DNA from: Streptacidiphilus sp. 4-A2 | GTDB taxonomy: Bacteria > Actinomycetota > Actinomycetes > Streptomycetales > Streptomycetaceae | Assembly: GCA_014284505.1 (NCBI GenBank) | Contig: JAAFYY010000001.1 | Coordinates: 6,063,845 to 6,127,844, forward strand | Reading direction: 5' to 3' | DNA length: 64,000 nt | Shown: positions 30,028 to 38,268 of the stretch, piece by piece | How positions within the stretch are numbered: the first letter of the stretch is position 1 | Layout: each line of letters starts with the position of its first letter | The notes under the pieces: generated by a model | Databases searched by the model: none | The model's input: the letters and a program-made list of their open reading frames with translations, nothing else | What the model was told of the DNA's origin: nothing | Program-made: the position numbers and the translations under genes

Positions 30028-31461
30028 ATGACCGCCGCCCCGACCGAGATCTCCGCCTACGGCGACCACGTCCTCGCCGTGGAACCCACCGGCGCCGAAG
30101 CCGTCCCCGAGCAGGCCCGGCACGGCAGGCCGATCGGGCTGTGGACCTGGACCTCTCCGAACATGGAGTTCGCCACCATCTTCGTCGGGGTGCTCGCCGT
30201 CGGCGTCTTCGGCCTCGGCTTCTGGCCCGCGGTCGCGGCCATCGTGCTCGGCACCGGCCTCGGCGCGCTGGCCCACGCCTTCCTCGGGCTCAGCGGCCCG
30301 CGTTTCGGCGTACCGCAGATGGTCGCCGGGCGCTCCGCCTTCGGCTTCGTCGGCAATATGCTGCCGTCGCTGCTGAACGCGGCCACCGCGGGCATCGGCT
30401 GGTTCGCGGTCAACAGCGTCAGCGCCGCGTACGCGCTGAACACCCTGCTCGGCTGGCCGCTGCTGCTGTGCCTGTTCCTGGTGGTGCTGCTCCAGGTCAC
30501 CCTGGCCTACCTGGGCCACAACTTCATCCAGCGCGCCGAGCGCTACGCCTTCCCGGCGCTGACCGTGGTGTTCCTGATCGCCTCCGGGGTGATCCTCGGC
30601 AAGTCGCACATCGGCGCGGCGAACGGCGCCCACGCCGTCCCCGGCGCCTTCCTGCTGACCGTCGGCGCGACCTTCGGCTATGCCGCCGGCTGGACCCCGT
30701 ACGGCTCCGACTACACCCGCTACCTGCCGCGCACCGCGCCCAGGTGGGCGGTGGCGCTGTGGCCGGGCCTCGGCGTGCTGGTGTCCTGCGTGCTGCTGGA
30801 GACCGTCGGCGCGGCCTCCGCGACCGTGCTGATCCCGGCCGGGGTCGCGGCCTCGCTCTCGCCCACCGCCGCCTTCACCTACGCCCTGCCGGGCTGGCTG
30901 GCCGACCTCACCCTGCTGGCCATCGCCGTCGGCGGTGTCGCCGCCAACGCGCTGAACATCTACTCCGGCTCGCTGTCCTTCCTGGCCACCGGCATCAAGC
31001 TGCCCGCGTTCTGGCGGCGCTCCTGGGTCTCGGTGGTCTTCGGCGTCCTCGGCACCGCCCTCGCCTGGTCGGGCCTGAGCGACTCCGGGGCCAAGTACAA
31101 CAACTTCCTGCTGGTCATCACCTACTGGATCGGCCCCTGGCTGGCCGTCACCTTCACCGACCGCTTTCTGCGCCGCAGGGAGTCCGACAGCTCGATCGCC
31201 GCCCTGCTCCAGTCCACCGCCCACCGCAACTGGTCCGCCCCGCTCGCCATGGCCCTGGGCACCGCGCTCGGCGTCTGGCTCTTCTCCAACCAGACCCAGT
31301 ACGTCGGCCTGGTCGCCAGGCACGTCCCCGCCATCGGCGACATCGCCTTCGAGACCGGCTTCGCCCTGGCCGCCCTGCTCTACCTCGCCCTCCGCCTGAT
31401 CCCCGCCCTGGGCAGCGGCCCGGCCGGATCGAACCCTGACCCCACCCGGCCCGCAGGCTGA
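30028..31461 (+). CDS. NCS1-family purine/cytosine permease
   Basis: This intact 477-residue transporter starts at ATG 30028. It has about twelve hydrophobic spans and the NCS1 motifs GLWTWTSPNMEFATIFVG near residue 37, GPRFGVPQMVAGRSAFG and GWTPYGSDYTRYLP. Such transporters import cytosine, purines, allantoin or hydantoins with protons or sodium. A deaminase of the cytosine-deaminase type lies at 41815, but 10 kb away, so a link is only suggestive. It is the last chromosomal gene before the accessory island. Confidence 0.88.
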   Translation: MTAAPTEISAYGDHVLAVEPTGAEAVPEQARHGRPIGLWTWTSPNMEFATIFVGVLAVGVFGLGFWPAVAAIVLGTGLGALAHAFLGLSGPRFGVPQMVAGRSAFGFVGNMLPSLLNAATAGIGWFAVNSVSAAYALNTLLGWPLLLCLFLVVLLQVTLAYLGHNFIQRAERYAFPALTVVFLIASGVILGKSHIGAANGAHAVPGAFLLTVGATFGYAAGWTPYGSDYTRYLPRTAPRWAVALWPGLGVLVSCVLLETVGAASATVLIPAGVAASLSPTAAFTYALPGWLADLTLLAIAVGGVAANALNIYSGSLSFLATGIKLPAFWRRSWVSVVFGVLGTALAWSGLSDSGAKYNNFLLVITYWIGPWLAVTFTDRFLRRRESDSSIAALLQSTAHRNWSAPLAMALGTALGVWLFSNQTQYVGLVARHVPAIGDIAFETGFALAALLYLALRLIPALGSGPAGSNPDPTRPAG

Positions 31462-31525
31462 GGCCCTGAGGCAGTGGTTGGGGGTGTCATAGATCAGGTG
31501 TACGCCTTGAACAAGGGAGTCCTTG

Positions 31526-31935
31526 ATGAGCGTGACGACTGGTCACCTGATCGAGTCAAGCATTGAGGAGGCGGTTTCGAGTAACGCCTCGCTGGTGAAC
31601 GCATCCGAGGTGAGGATCGCGGATGAGGAGCTCGGGCTCGACGGGAGTTGCTGGCGCGGTTGTCGGCGCTGGCGGTCGGCCAGGTCCGGGCCGGTGGGCT
31701 GCGGCTGATGGGTGAGGGCGGCCTGTTGCCGCGGCTGACCCAGCACCTGATGCAGGCCACGCTTGAGGCGGAGCTGGATCAGCACCTGGCCGCGGAGGCG
31801 GTGCGGGTCGGCGGGCGCGGGCGCGCTCGGGCGGAAACGCCCGCAACGGCTACCGGTCCAAGAAGGTGATGACGGAGGTCGGCACGGTCACCGTCAACAC
31901 GCGCGACACCGTCGTGGTGGAGGCGGTGGGGTCGC
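31526..31935 (+). pseudogene. IS256-family transposase remnant (N-terminal part)
   Basis: From ATG 31526 the text reads as the start of an IS256-type transposase: VTTGHLIESSIEEAVSSN, then (after a frame break near 31648) LMGEGGLLPRLTQHLMQATL and EAELDQHLAAEA. After another break near 31835 it reads RNGYRSKKVMTEVGTVTV and NTRD. The family's conserved catalytic DDE core is missing: the coding pattern stops after about 135 codons and runs into the inverted repeat at 31943. It is therefore a dead remnant. Confidence 0.75.
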
Positions 31936-31942
31936 GGGGCAG

Positions 31943-32079
31943 TTCCCTCGTCGGCCGGGCCCCGGAGGCGTACCAGGAACCCCCGGGGGCCGCCAAGGCC
32001 AAGCGCAAGCGTCACCCAGTGAGCCTTGGCGGCCCCCGGAGAACCCTGGAACGGCAAAGCTGCCCGACCGACGAGGGAA
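31943..32079. repeat. Long imperfect inverted repeat (56-bp arms)
   Basis: Arms 31943-31998 and 32024-32079 are inverted copies with a 25-base loop. Their outer ends (TTCCCTCGTCGG) and inner ends (CCGGGGGCCGCCAAGG) match closely; the middles differ. It abuts the broken transposase. It could be a MITE-like element, a pair of IS ends, or a strong terminator for the convergent DUF397 gene. Confidence 0.65.
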
Positions 32080-32214
32080 CCACCCCGCTCAGGCCCCAAC
32101 CATGCTGACCGCAGCAGCGCCGGACGCGGCGGCGCTGAGTCCTCCATCCGTTACGCCAACAAGTCCCCTACCGGCGAGATCAGCGCTAGGGGGCTCGTTG
32201 AGCTAGTGGGAGGC

Positions 32215-32442
32215 TCAGAGGGTCGGCAGCTCGCCCAATTTCACCGCGCCGACAAACGCAGACCACGCGGCAGGAGAGAAGGAAAGCTCTGGCCCCGAAG
32301 GGTTCTTGCTGTCTCGAACCGGGACCCGACCGGTCGCGGAAGCGGTTGCGGGTGCCCACTCAATGCACTGTCCGCCGTCACCACTGCTGTAGCTGGACTT
32401 GACCCACCGTTGGGGCCGGTCCTGGTCCTCCGTCTTGCTCAT
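32215..32442 (-). CDS. DUF397 protein
   Basis: The 75-residue protein has the DUF397 pattern WVKSSYSSGDGGQCIEWA, VPVRDSKNPSGPELSFSP and AWSAFVGAVKLGEL. Its ATG overlaps the stop of the XRE gene (ATGA), so the two are coupled. DUF397 proteins pair with XRE/DUF5753 regulators throughout actinomycetes and are thought to be small effectors of them. In S. coelicolor a similar pair influences development and antibiotic output. Confidence 0.9.
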   Translation of the reverse strand: MSKTEDQDRPQRWVKSSYSSGDGGQCIEWAPATASATGRVPVRDSKNPSGPELSFSPAAWSAFVGAVKLGELPTL

Positions 32443-33278
32443 CGTGCGAACTCCTTGATCGCTTCGCGCAGTGCGCGGAGTGACTTTTCCGGGGACAGTG
32501 CATCGGCGCGCAGACGCGCGTACCGCTCCGTACCGGTAGCCACGACGCCCGCCGAGTCGACGACGCGCCCCAAACCCTGAGCCTCCGAGTACAGCACTGC
32601 GGCTTGGCCATCGTCGTCACCGAACGTTAGAAGCGTAAAGGCTTCCGCTGCTGGGGGCGCACCCGAGTCGAACGGCAGCACTTGAACTGTGATGTTGGGA
32701 GTCTGGGCCTCCCGCAAAAGGTGCTCGACCTGACCGCGCATGACGGCCCGGCCGCCAACCTCACGGCGTAGACACGACTCGTCCAGGATCACCCACAGCA
32801 GGGGTGGCTCCGGTCGCTCCAGCACTCCGTGACGCTGGAGACGAAGACCAACCTTCTCTTTGATCATGTCGTCCGTGTCACGCGGGTGCGCGGCCCGGAA
32901 GAGCGCTTCTGCGTACTCCGGGGTCTGCAATATGCCCATGATCAGGAACGGAGAGAAGTCGAGTACCTGGGCAGCCTTCTCCTCCAGGCGCAGGTAAGGG
33001 ACGAACCACTCAGGATGTCCGTGCTGAGCAATGCGAGTCAGCATGCGGGCGAAGTACCCCGAGGTAGTGAAGAAGCGATCGCACCCATCAGCGAACTGGG
33101 GTGACGCTAAAGCCTTGCCGTTCTTGACCTTGGACACATACGGCTCTTTGTAGCCGGTGGCGTCGGCCAGCTCCCGCTGGGTGGCTCCCTTGTGGATCAG
33201 GGCCGCTTCGATCTCCCGCCCGAACCACTCAAGCCCGTTTGCGGGCTCCCCATCCCGTTGGGGTGACTGGGCGCTCAT
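32439..33278 (-). CDS. XRE/DUF5753 regulator
   Basis: This intact 279-residue protein starts at ATG 33278. The N-terminal HTH is KGATQRELADATGYKEPYVS KVKNGKALASPQFA; the rest is the DUF5753 (Scr1-type) sensing domain, with LDFSPFLIMGILQTPEYAEA and VWVILDESCLRREVGG and VQVLPF. It is coupled to DUF397 downstream and divergent from the small gene at 33417. Base composition is lower in GC than the core genes around it, in line with the island. Confidence 0.9.
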   Translation of the reverse strand: MSAQSPQRDGEPANGLEWFGREIEAALIHKGATQRELADATGYKEPYVSKVKNGKALASPQFADGCDRFFTTSGYFARMLTRIAQHGHPEWFVPYLRLEEKAAQVLDFSPFLIMGILQTPEYAEALFRAAHPRDTDDMIKEKVGLRLQRHGVLERPEPPLLWVILDESCLRREVGGRAVMRGQVEHLLREAQTPNITVQVLPFDSGAPPAAEAFTLLTFGDDDGQAAVLYSEAQGLGRVVDSAGVVATGTERYARLRADALSPEKSLRALREAIKEFAR

Positions 33279-33416
33279 ACCTTCAACCCCCGGACTTTCC
33301 AGCTCGTTTGGAAACGCCTCATACCTGTTGAGGGTACGCCCGGGCAGTCACTCTGGGTGCAAGGTTCTTGACTGACCAACCGGGCAACCGGGGCGAGGTA
33401 CACGAGGGACAGGCGC

Positions 33417-33683
33417 ATGGCGAGCACTCAGAAACGGACCGCACCAATGCACCGACCCGGATCGGTGGTGGCCTCGACGCGCTACCAGCCGAAGCGGGAC
33501 GACTGGGTGGTGGACACCGCGACCGGGTTCGTAGGCCGCTTCCAGGGAGTCACAGCGGGCAAGGCATACATCCGGCCCTTTGGCGGTGGCCTGGAGTGCG
33601 ATACCCAGCCGAAGAACCTGCGCCCCCAGGAGCGGAACAGCGCCGTTGAAAAGGTAAACGGTCCGGGTCTCGGTGGGGCGTGA
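33417..33683 (+). CDS. 88-residue protein of the RiPP island
   Basis: From ATG 33417, behind GAGGGAC, the protein is small and basic. It has a compact beta-rich core: VVASTRYQPKRDDWVVDTA, GFVGRFQGVTAGKAYIRP and GGGLECDTQPKNLRP. This looks like a small SH3-like or KOW-like domain, but I do not recognise a family. Similar short genes are common behind divergent XRE/DUF397 pairs in actinomycetes. Its stop overlaps the next gene's start by a few bases. Confidence 0.7.
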   Translation: MASTQKRTAPMHRPGSVVASTRYQPKRDDWVVDTATGFVGRFQGVTAGKAYIRPFGGGLECDTQPKNLRPQERNSAVEKVNGPGLGGA

Positions 33684-33967
33684 TGCACGGAGTCCAGTTA
33701 CGTGCCCCCGGCGTCGCCAAATGGGCGCGATCCGAAACCGACGAGTCCCGGCTTTGGAGCCTTGACGTCTGTTGGTTCTGCCTGGAAGTGGGGCATGTCA
33801 GGTTCCTTGGTCCCTACTCCGTAGCGGAGTTGAAAGCTCCTGTGAGCGCGTGCGGGCCCTGCCTGGAAGTGCGCTACGCCATGGTCCTAGATCACGCGTT
33901 CCTGCCGGAGAGCGAAGCCACAGACGACCTTCTCAACTACCCCGAGGGCAGGCGCAGACACCGCTAG
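33680..33967 (+). CDS. 95-residue protein with paired CxxC motifs
   Basis: The gene starts at GTG 33680 (or ATG 33683) and overlaps the previous stop. Two spaced CxxC pairs, CWFCLEVGH and CGPCLEVRY, about 36 residues apart, suggest a zinc ribbon or treble-clef fold. The tail is acidic then basic. No enzyme motif. Family not recognised. It is followed by a hairpin terminator, so it belongs with the 33417 gene rather than the graspetide operon. Confidence 0.65.
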   Translation: MMHGVQLRAPGVAKWARSETDESRLWSLDVCWFCLEVGHVRFLGPYSVAELKAPVSACGPCLEVRYAMVLDHAFLPESEATDDLLNYPEGRRRHR

Positions 33968-33978
33968 AACCCTAAGCC

Positions 33979-34020
33979 CCCGCTCCGGCCACGTGTTCCC
34001 CCACCGTGGACCGGAGCGGG
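33979..34020 (+). terminator. Hairpin terminator before the graspetide operon
   Basis: CCCGCTCCGG-CCACG (33979-33993) pairs with CGTGG-A-CCGGAGCGGG (34005-34020), one bulged base, 11-base loop. It separates the two small genes from the graspetide operon. Confidence 0.7.
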
Positions 34021-34093
34021 CACCACAGACGCCCGTCCCCTTCCGGGGCGGGAGCACAAGCGGATCATCCATCACTTCACATGGAGGTAGCAG

Positions 34094-34323
34094 ATGAGTA
34101 CCCCAACAGCCTTGCCGTTCGGCGTTCGACACCTCGTGTCGCCGCCCGACTCGACCCCCAGGAGAAGATCCCCGTGAGCTACAGCACGGCACTGCAACTG
34201 AACGTCAACGGGGCAGGCAACCCGTGGCACGCGATCACGGCGGACATGCCGGAGACTCAGACGGAGACCAGCAACGGCGACGGCTCCGGGCCGGGGTCCG
34301 ACAGCGGAACCGACCTGTACTGA
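34094..34323 (+). CDS. Graspetide (ATP-grasp target RiPP) precursor, broken frame
   Basis: ATG 34094 has a perfect GGAGG six bases upstream and opens with MSTPTALPFGVRHL, like the leader of TIGR04186-type precursors. As written this frame stops after 27 residues. The other frame, open to the TGA at 34321, carries the expected core: Thr- and Glu-rich TADMPETQTETSNGDGSGP and a Ser/Asp-rich tail ending SGTDLY. One extra C in the run 34155-34159 would join the two into a 76-residue peptide. The alternative start ATG 34081 is in the core's frame but has no ribosome site and lacks the leader motif. It lies 1 bp before the ATP-grasp gene. The break is probably a sequencing error; a real inactivating mutation cannot be excluded. 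Confidence 0.75.
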
Positions 34324-34324
34324 C

Positions 34325-35269
34325 ATGGCCGCGATCCTCATCCTGACCGGTCGAGGTGATCTGACGGCCGATGCCGTGGTTGAGGAACTGGCAAGGCGCG
34401 GCCAGGAAGTCGTGCGCTACGACACGGCGGACTTCCCCACCGCATCCCGTCTGGCCGTCTCCCTCACGGGGGACGGCTGGGCGGGTACCCTCACCGGTTC
34501 CCGGACGCTGGATCTACAGACGGTCAAGTCTGTCTGGTGGCGTCGCCCCAACGAGTTCGTGACACCCGACGAGTGGCCCGGCCATGCGCGCGCCTTCTCC
34601 GTCTCCGAAGCCCGAAGCGGGGTCCTCGGGGTGCTCAGCTCCATGCCAGTGCGCTGGATCAACCACCCTGCCATGGACTCGGCAGCGAACTACAAGCCGC
34701 GCCAACTGGCGGTCGCCGCAAGGGCCGGCCTGGCTGTCCCCCGAACCGTGATCACGTCCGTTCCAGAGCATGCCCGTAGCTTCATGGGCACCGAGCAAGT
34801 CATCTACAAGGGCCTGAGCGGCGGCGTACTGTCGCCGAACGGCACGAGGAAGTTCATCCCGACAACGCTCGTATCCGCTGCGGACGTGGACGACGGGGTC
34901 ACGGGCACCGTCCACCTGTTTCAGGAGAACGTCCCCAAGGCGTACGAGGTCCGGCTTACCGTCATCGGTGACCGCATGTTCCCTGTCGCCATCCACGCGG
35001 GCAGTGCTGCCGCCCAGCTGGATTGGCGCACGGACTACCGATCACTGACCTACAAGGCCGTACAACTACCGCCCCTGGTCGAGAAGGGTGTGCGGCGGCT
35101 CATGGACGAGCTGGGCCTGTACTTCGGCGCCCTGGATTTCGCCGTGACGCCGGACGGCGAATGGAAGTTCTTCGAAGTGAACCCGAACGGTCAATGGCAC
35201 TGGATCGCCGTCAAGGCAGGAATCCCGCTGGTCGCCGCTATGGCTGACGCACTGCAAGGAGACGACTAG
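34325..35269 (+). CDS. ATP-grasp graspetide ligase (TIGR04187 type)
   Basis: The enzyme activates acidic side chains of the precursor with ATP and closes ester or amide rings. The intact 314-residue protein has the N-terminal pre-ATP-grasp domain (AAILILTGRGDLTADAVVEE), the VKSVWWRRPNEF motif near residue 62, RWINHPAMDSAANYKPRQL, the ATP-lysine region QVIYKGLSGGVLS and the metal-binding end FEVNPNGQWHW. This matches the SAV_5884-type peptide maturase family. It starts 1 bp after the precursor stop, and its own stop touches the methyltransferase start, so the three genes are one coupled operon. Confidence 0.9.
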   Translation: MAAILILTGRGDLTADAVVEELARRGQEVVRYDTADFPTASRLAVSLTGDGWAGTLTGSRTLDLQTVKSVWWRRPNEFVTPDEWPGHARAFSVSEARSGVLGVLSSMPVRWINHPAMDSAANYKPRQLAVAARAGLAVPRTVITSVPEHARSFMGTEQVIYKGLSGGVLSPNGTRKFIPTTLVSAADVDDGVTGTVHLFQENVPKAYEVRLTVIGDRMFPVAIHAGSAAAQLDWRTDYRSLTYKAVQLPPLVEKGVRRLMDELGLYFGALDFAVTPDGEWKFFEVNPNGQWHWIAVKAGIPLVAAMADALQGDD

Positions 35270-36404
35270 GTGAACTGGCAAGAGGCCGCGAAGCGCCTCG
35301 CCGACGAAGTGACGGCGGCGGCCCCGCAGTGGCACGAAGCCGTGAGCAACACACCACGACACCACCTGATCCCGCACTGGTGGGAAAGGGTCCCGAACAG
35401 CCCCACAGAGGAATGGGACCTCGTCAGCCCGTCGCCGCTGTCCGAGGAACACCTCTCGGCTGTCTATCGGGACGAGACCCTGGTCACCCGAGTCGGGCCG
35501 GACCACGCCGACGACGCGAAGCCCGGCGAACGGGCCAAGGGCAGCCCGACATCCTCATCCACACTGCCGGGACTCGTCGTCTCCATGCTCCACCGCCTGG
35601 ACTTGGAACCCGGGAAGAGGACGCTCGACGTCGGAACCGGCTCCGGCTACTCGGCCGCGCTCTTGAGCCGCCGCATCGGGGAACAGCACGTCACGAGCAT
35701 CGACGTAGACCCGTACCTCGTCAGCGCCGCCACCCAGCGCCTCGCGGACTTCGGCCAGCACCCACGCATGGAAGCCGTCGACGCGACCGGCACACTGCCC
35801 GATTCCGCGTACGACCGGATCATCGCGACCGTCTCAGTCCGACCCATCCCGGAAACCTGGCTCCGATCTCTCCGCACGGGCGGCAAGCTCGTGACCACCA
35901 TCGCTCATACCGCCCTGCTGATCACTGCGAACATGGGACCCGACGGAGTCGCACGCGGATGGGTCCAGCCCGACCCGGCGACGTTCATGGAGACCAGACG
36001 GCAGGCGGACTACCAAGCTCCAGGCGCAGTACCTCACCGCACGGGAGGCGACAGGAGATGTTGTACGGCCCCCTGACGGTCCCATTCCGGACCTATGGCA
36101 GGACTGGCCGCTTCGCTGGCTGTACGAGCTGGACACGCCCGGCGTAGAGGCACGTGCCGCCACACTGCCCGATGGTCGGCGCGTGGTCTGGCTCCTGGCG
36201 GCAGACGGCTCATGGGCACGAGCCGAGAACGCCGCAACCCCGATCATCCACCAGGGCGGCCCGCGCAGACTCTGGGATCGGGTGGAAGCCGTGCGCCGAC
36301 AATGGGAAGACGCCGGAAGGTTCCCCCTGGACTCGTTGAGCGTGTCGCTCACCCCGGAGACCGGCACACTCACAGCCCGCAACGGCTGGACGTTCACCCT
36401 CTGA
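35270..36404 (+). CDS. PIMT-like methyltransferase of the graspetide operon
   Basis: The protein belongs to the group named methyltransferase, ATP-grasp peptide maturase system (TIGR04188), related to protein L-isoaspartate O-methyltransferase. It starts at GTG 35270. SAM-binding motif I is LDVGTGSGYSAALL near residue 119; SIDVDPYLVSAA and TVSVRPIPETWL follow. After a frame break at about 36013 (one apparent extra C) the C-terminal domain continues with YLTAREATGDVV, LWQDWPLRWLYELD and SVSLTPETGTLTARNGW. Repaired length is about 377 residues. Known relatives methylate an Asp side chain and lead to an aspartimide (fuscimiditide-type graspetides), so an aspartimide in the final product is a reasonable prediction. 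The target Asp cannot be fixed from sequence. Confidence 0.85.
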
Positions 36405-36562
36405 ACCATCCGCACGAACCGCCCCGGCAGTCCCCTGTCTCAGAGGCTGCGGGGGCCTTATACCACCGGTACCGGCGTGCCAGATCCGTGCCAGATGAGG
36501 CGGTCAACATCGGTCATTCGCGGTCACTGGCGGATCATCGGAACGACCCCAAAAGCAGACGG

Positions 36563-36589
36563 CCCCTGACCGTTTTTGCTGGTCAGGGA
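36563..36589 (-). terminator. Hairpin downstream of the tRNA-like scar
   Basis: CCCTGACC (36564-36571) pairs with GGTCAGGG (36581-36588) with a T-rich loop. It is well placed to terminate a tRNA on the minus strand, or the methyltransferase on the plus strand. Confidence 0.6.
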
Positions 36590-36597
36590 CTGTTCTG

Positions 36598-36626
36598 AGC
36601 GTAGAGCGTGGGATTCGAACCCACGG
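36598..36626 (-). tRNA. tRNA 3'-end remnant, probable attachment site
   Basis: On the minus strand GTGGGTTCGAATCCCAC (36624-36608) is a perfect T-arm, followed by seven bases that would be the 3' acceptor strand. No D-arm or anticodon arm can be found upstream, so it is a fragment and not a functional tRNA. Integrative elements of actinomycetes insert into tRNA 3' ends and leave such copies. It marks the right border of the accessory island. Confidence 0.55.
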
Positions 36627-36639
36627 TCACAGTTTCCCG

Positions 36640-36939
36640 TGACGACAGTTTTCGCGACTACTTCGTCAGGGTCGCCGATCCACTCCTCGGGGTATCCGTA
36701 ACCACGCGCCATGAGCGGGGACAGCACGGACTGCCAGGAGCGGCCGCAGGGTTCGGCGGCCGGAGGGTCACGAAGTCGCTGTCGAGCACATGGCAGACCA
36801 GTACCGGAGCGGCGGTCTCGGCGAGGATCGAGAAGTCGGGGTCGCCGCCGCGGAGCGCTTGCAGGATCTACCAGTCGCCATCCCGTGCCCACCAGGCCGC
36901 GACACACGACGACGAGCTCAGCGCCGAGAGCTCGGTCAC
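36640..36939 (-). pseudogene. Decayed coding remnant
   Basis: From GTG 36939 the text reads TELSALSSSSCVAAWWARD, hits an in-frame TAG (36868-36870), then continues ILQALRGGDPDFSILAETAA and VLVCHVLDSDFVTLRP. After a shift near 36760 it reads SVLSPLMARGYGYPEEWIGD and is cut by the tRNA-like scar. The codon use looks like real coding DNA. The family is not recognised. The rest of 36405-37082 shows nothing else. Confidence 0.4.
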
Positions 36940-37082
36940 GGGCCGATCGGCCCGCGCCACGATGAATGATCCGGAGGATCCCATGGCCACAGACCATGGG
37001 CGCGGCCACTGACAGCGCCTCCGCCCGAGGGACCTCCTGGTGCGGCCGGCCGCACCAGGAGGTCCTGCTCGTCGGGGCGTGG

Positions 37083-38268
37083 TCAGGCCTTCAGTGCGGC
37101 GGCCCGGTTGTGGAACGGGCAGGCTATCTGCGTCAGCTGGCCCTTCGTCAGGGTGGCGGCGGAGGTCTTGACGGTGCTGCTGGAAGTGGTGCCCAGGAGC
37201 TGGAGGATCTCGGTGGAGAGCAGGTCCGGCTGGCCCTTGAGGGCGTCGGCGGTGGGCTGGTCGCTGGCGAAGACCATCTCGGCGGCGATGTTGTCCTGCA
37301 CGATCCGGGCCAGGTTGTCCAGGGCCGCGTGGACGGGGTCGGCGGGGGTTTCCGCGGTCATCAGGTTGATCAGGTGGGTGGCCACCTGCGACTGGTCCAT
37401 GAAGTTCTGCAGGATGATGCTGTTCTGGTTCTGCACGTAGGTGGTCCAGATGGACAGCACCACCACGTACAGACCCGACCAGGCCGAACCGATCTGGTTG
37501 CGCCAGCGCGTCATCAGGGCGCTGACGCCGTCGATCTGCACCCGCGACGCCCAGTACATGTTGGTGCGCACCGAGGGGTAGACATCCGCGGTGAACGCCT
37601 CGAACGAGGCCATGTCGAACGAGCGGCTGCTCAGCGTCGCGGCGATGTAGGCCTGGGCCTTGTCGAGGATGTAGGCGCAGGAGTCGTACAGGCTACCGTT
37701 GCTGTCGGACGGGAGGCCGGCGGAGGCCAGCGAGGCCCGCGCGGTCTGCAGGGTGCTCGCGAACGCTTGCAGCGGCGCGGTCCAGCTGGTGTCGGTCGGC
37801 CCGTTGAAGGCCACCATCTGGAGGTCGTGCGGGTCTATGTACTGGGTCTGCGAGCTGAGGATGTTGGTGGGGCTCAGCGACGGCGCGCAGATGGAGTAGA
37901 TGCCCAGCGGCGTGTGCGCGATGGACTTCGCCAGCGCGAACACCGGATCCACCGGCTGGAGGCTCTCCACCACGGTGTTGTCCTGGATCAGGGAGTACGT
38001 ACCGCCCTGGGCGTCGTTGTTGACGACTATCACCGGCGTCAGGTGGTTGATCAGGTCGACCCGCAGGGCGTCGTAGTTGTTCTGCATCGCCGTGTCCACG
38101 GCGATCATGTTGGCGCGGGCCTGGGCCTGGCTCACGTGGGCCGTGGGGCCGGTGGCGGTGACGGGGCCGGTGGTACCGGCGGCGGAGGCCGGGCGTGACG
38201 CGAGCCCGGTGGTGGCGGCGGCTCCGGCGATGGCAGCGTTCCGCCAGAACGGATCTACGGGTAGGCAC
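37083..38268 (-). CDS. Tat-secreted protein of unknown function
   Basis: GTG 38268 (ribosome site GGGAGAG) opens PTRRSVLA, and after a one-base break near 38242 NAAIAGAAATTGLASRPASA: a clear twin-arginine signal peptide with an Ala-x-Ala cleavage site. The mature part (about 365 residues) is helical and rich in Asn, Ser, Thr and Gln. It has segments such as AMQNNYDALRVDLINHLTPV, NMYWASRVQIDGVSALMTR and SIWTTYVQNQNSIILQNF. Only one late Cys-containing segment (ACPFHNRAAALKA) ends it. I do not recognise the family. The helical bundle pattern with a hydrophobic middle helix could be a pore-forming or toxin-like fold, but this is a guess. Confidence 0.7.

Noticed and set aside
34081..34323. Precursor starting at ATG 34081
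   Set aside because: No ribosome site precedes it and the leader motif is lost; ATG 34094 has a perfectly spaced GGAGG.
36598..36690. A complete tRNA gene
   Set aside because: T-arm and acceptor strand are there, but no D-arm, anticodon arm or pairing 5' acceptor strand can be drawn upstream.
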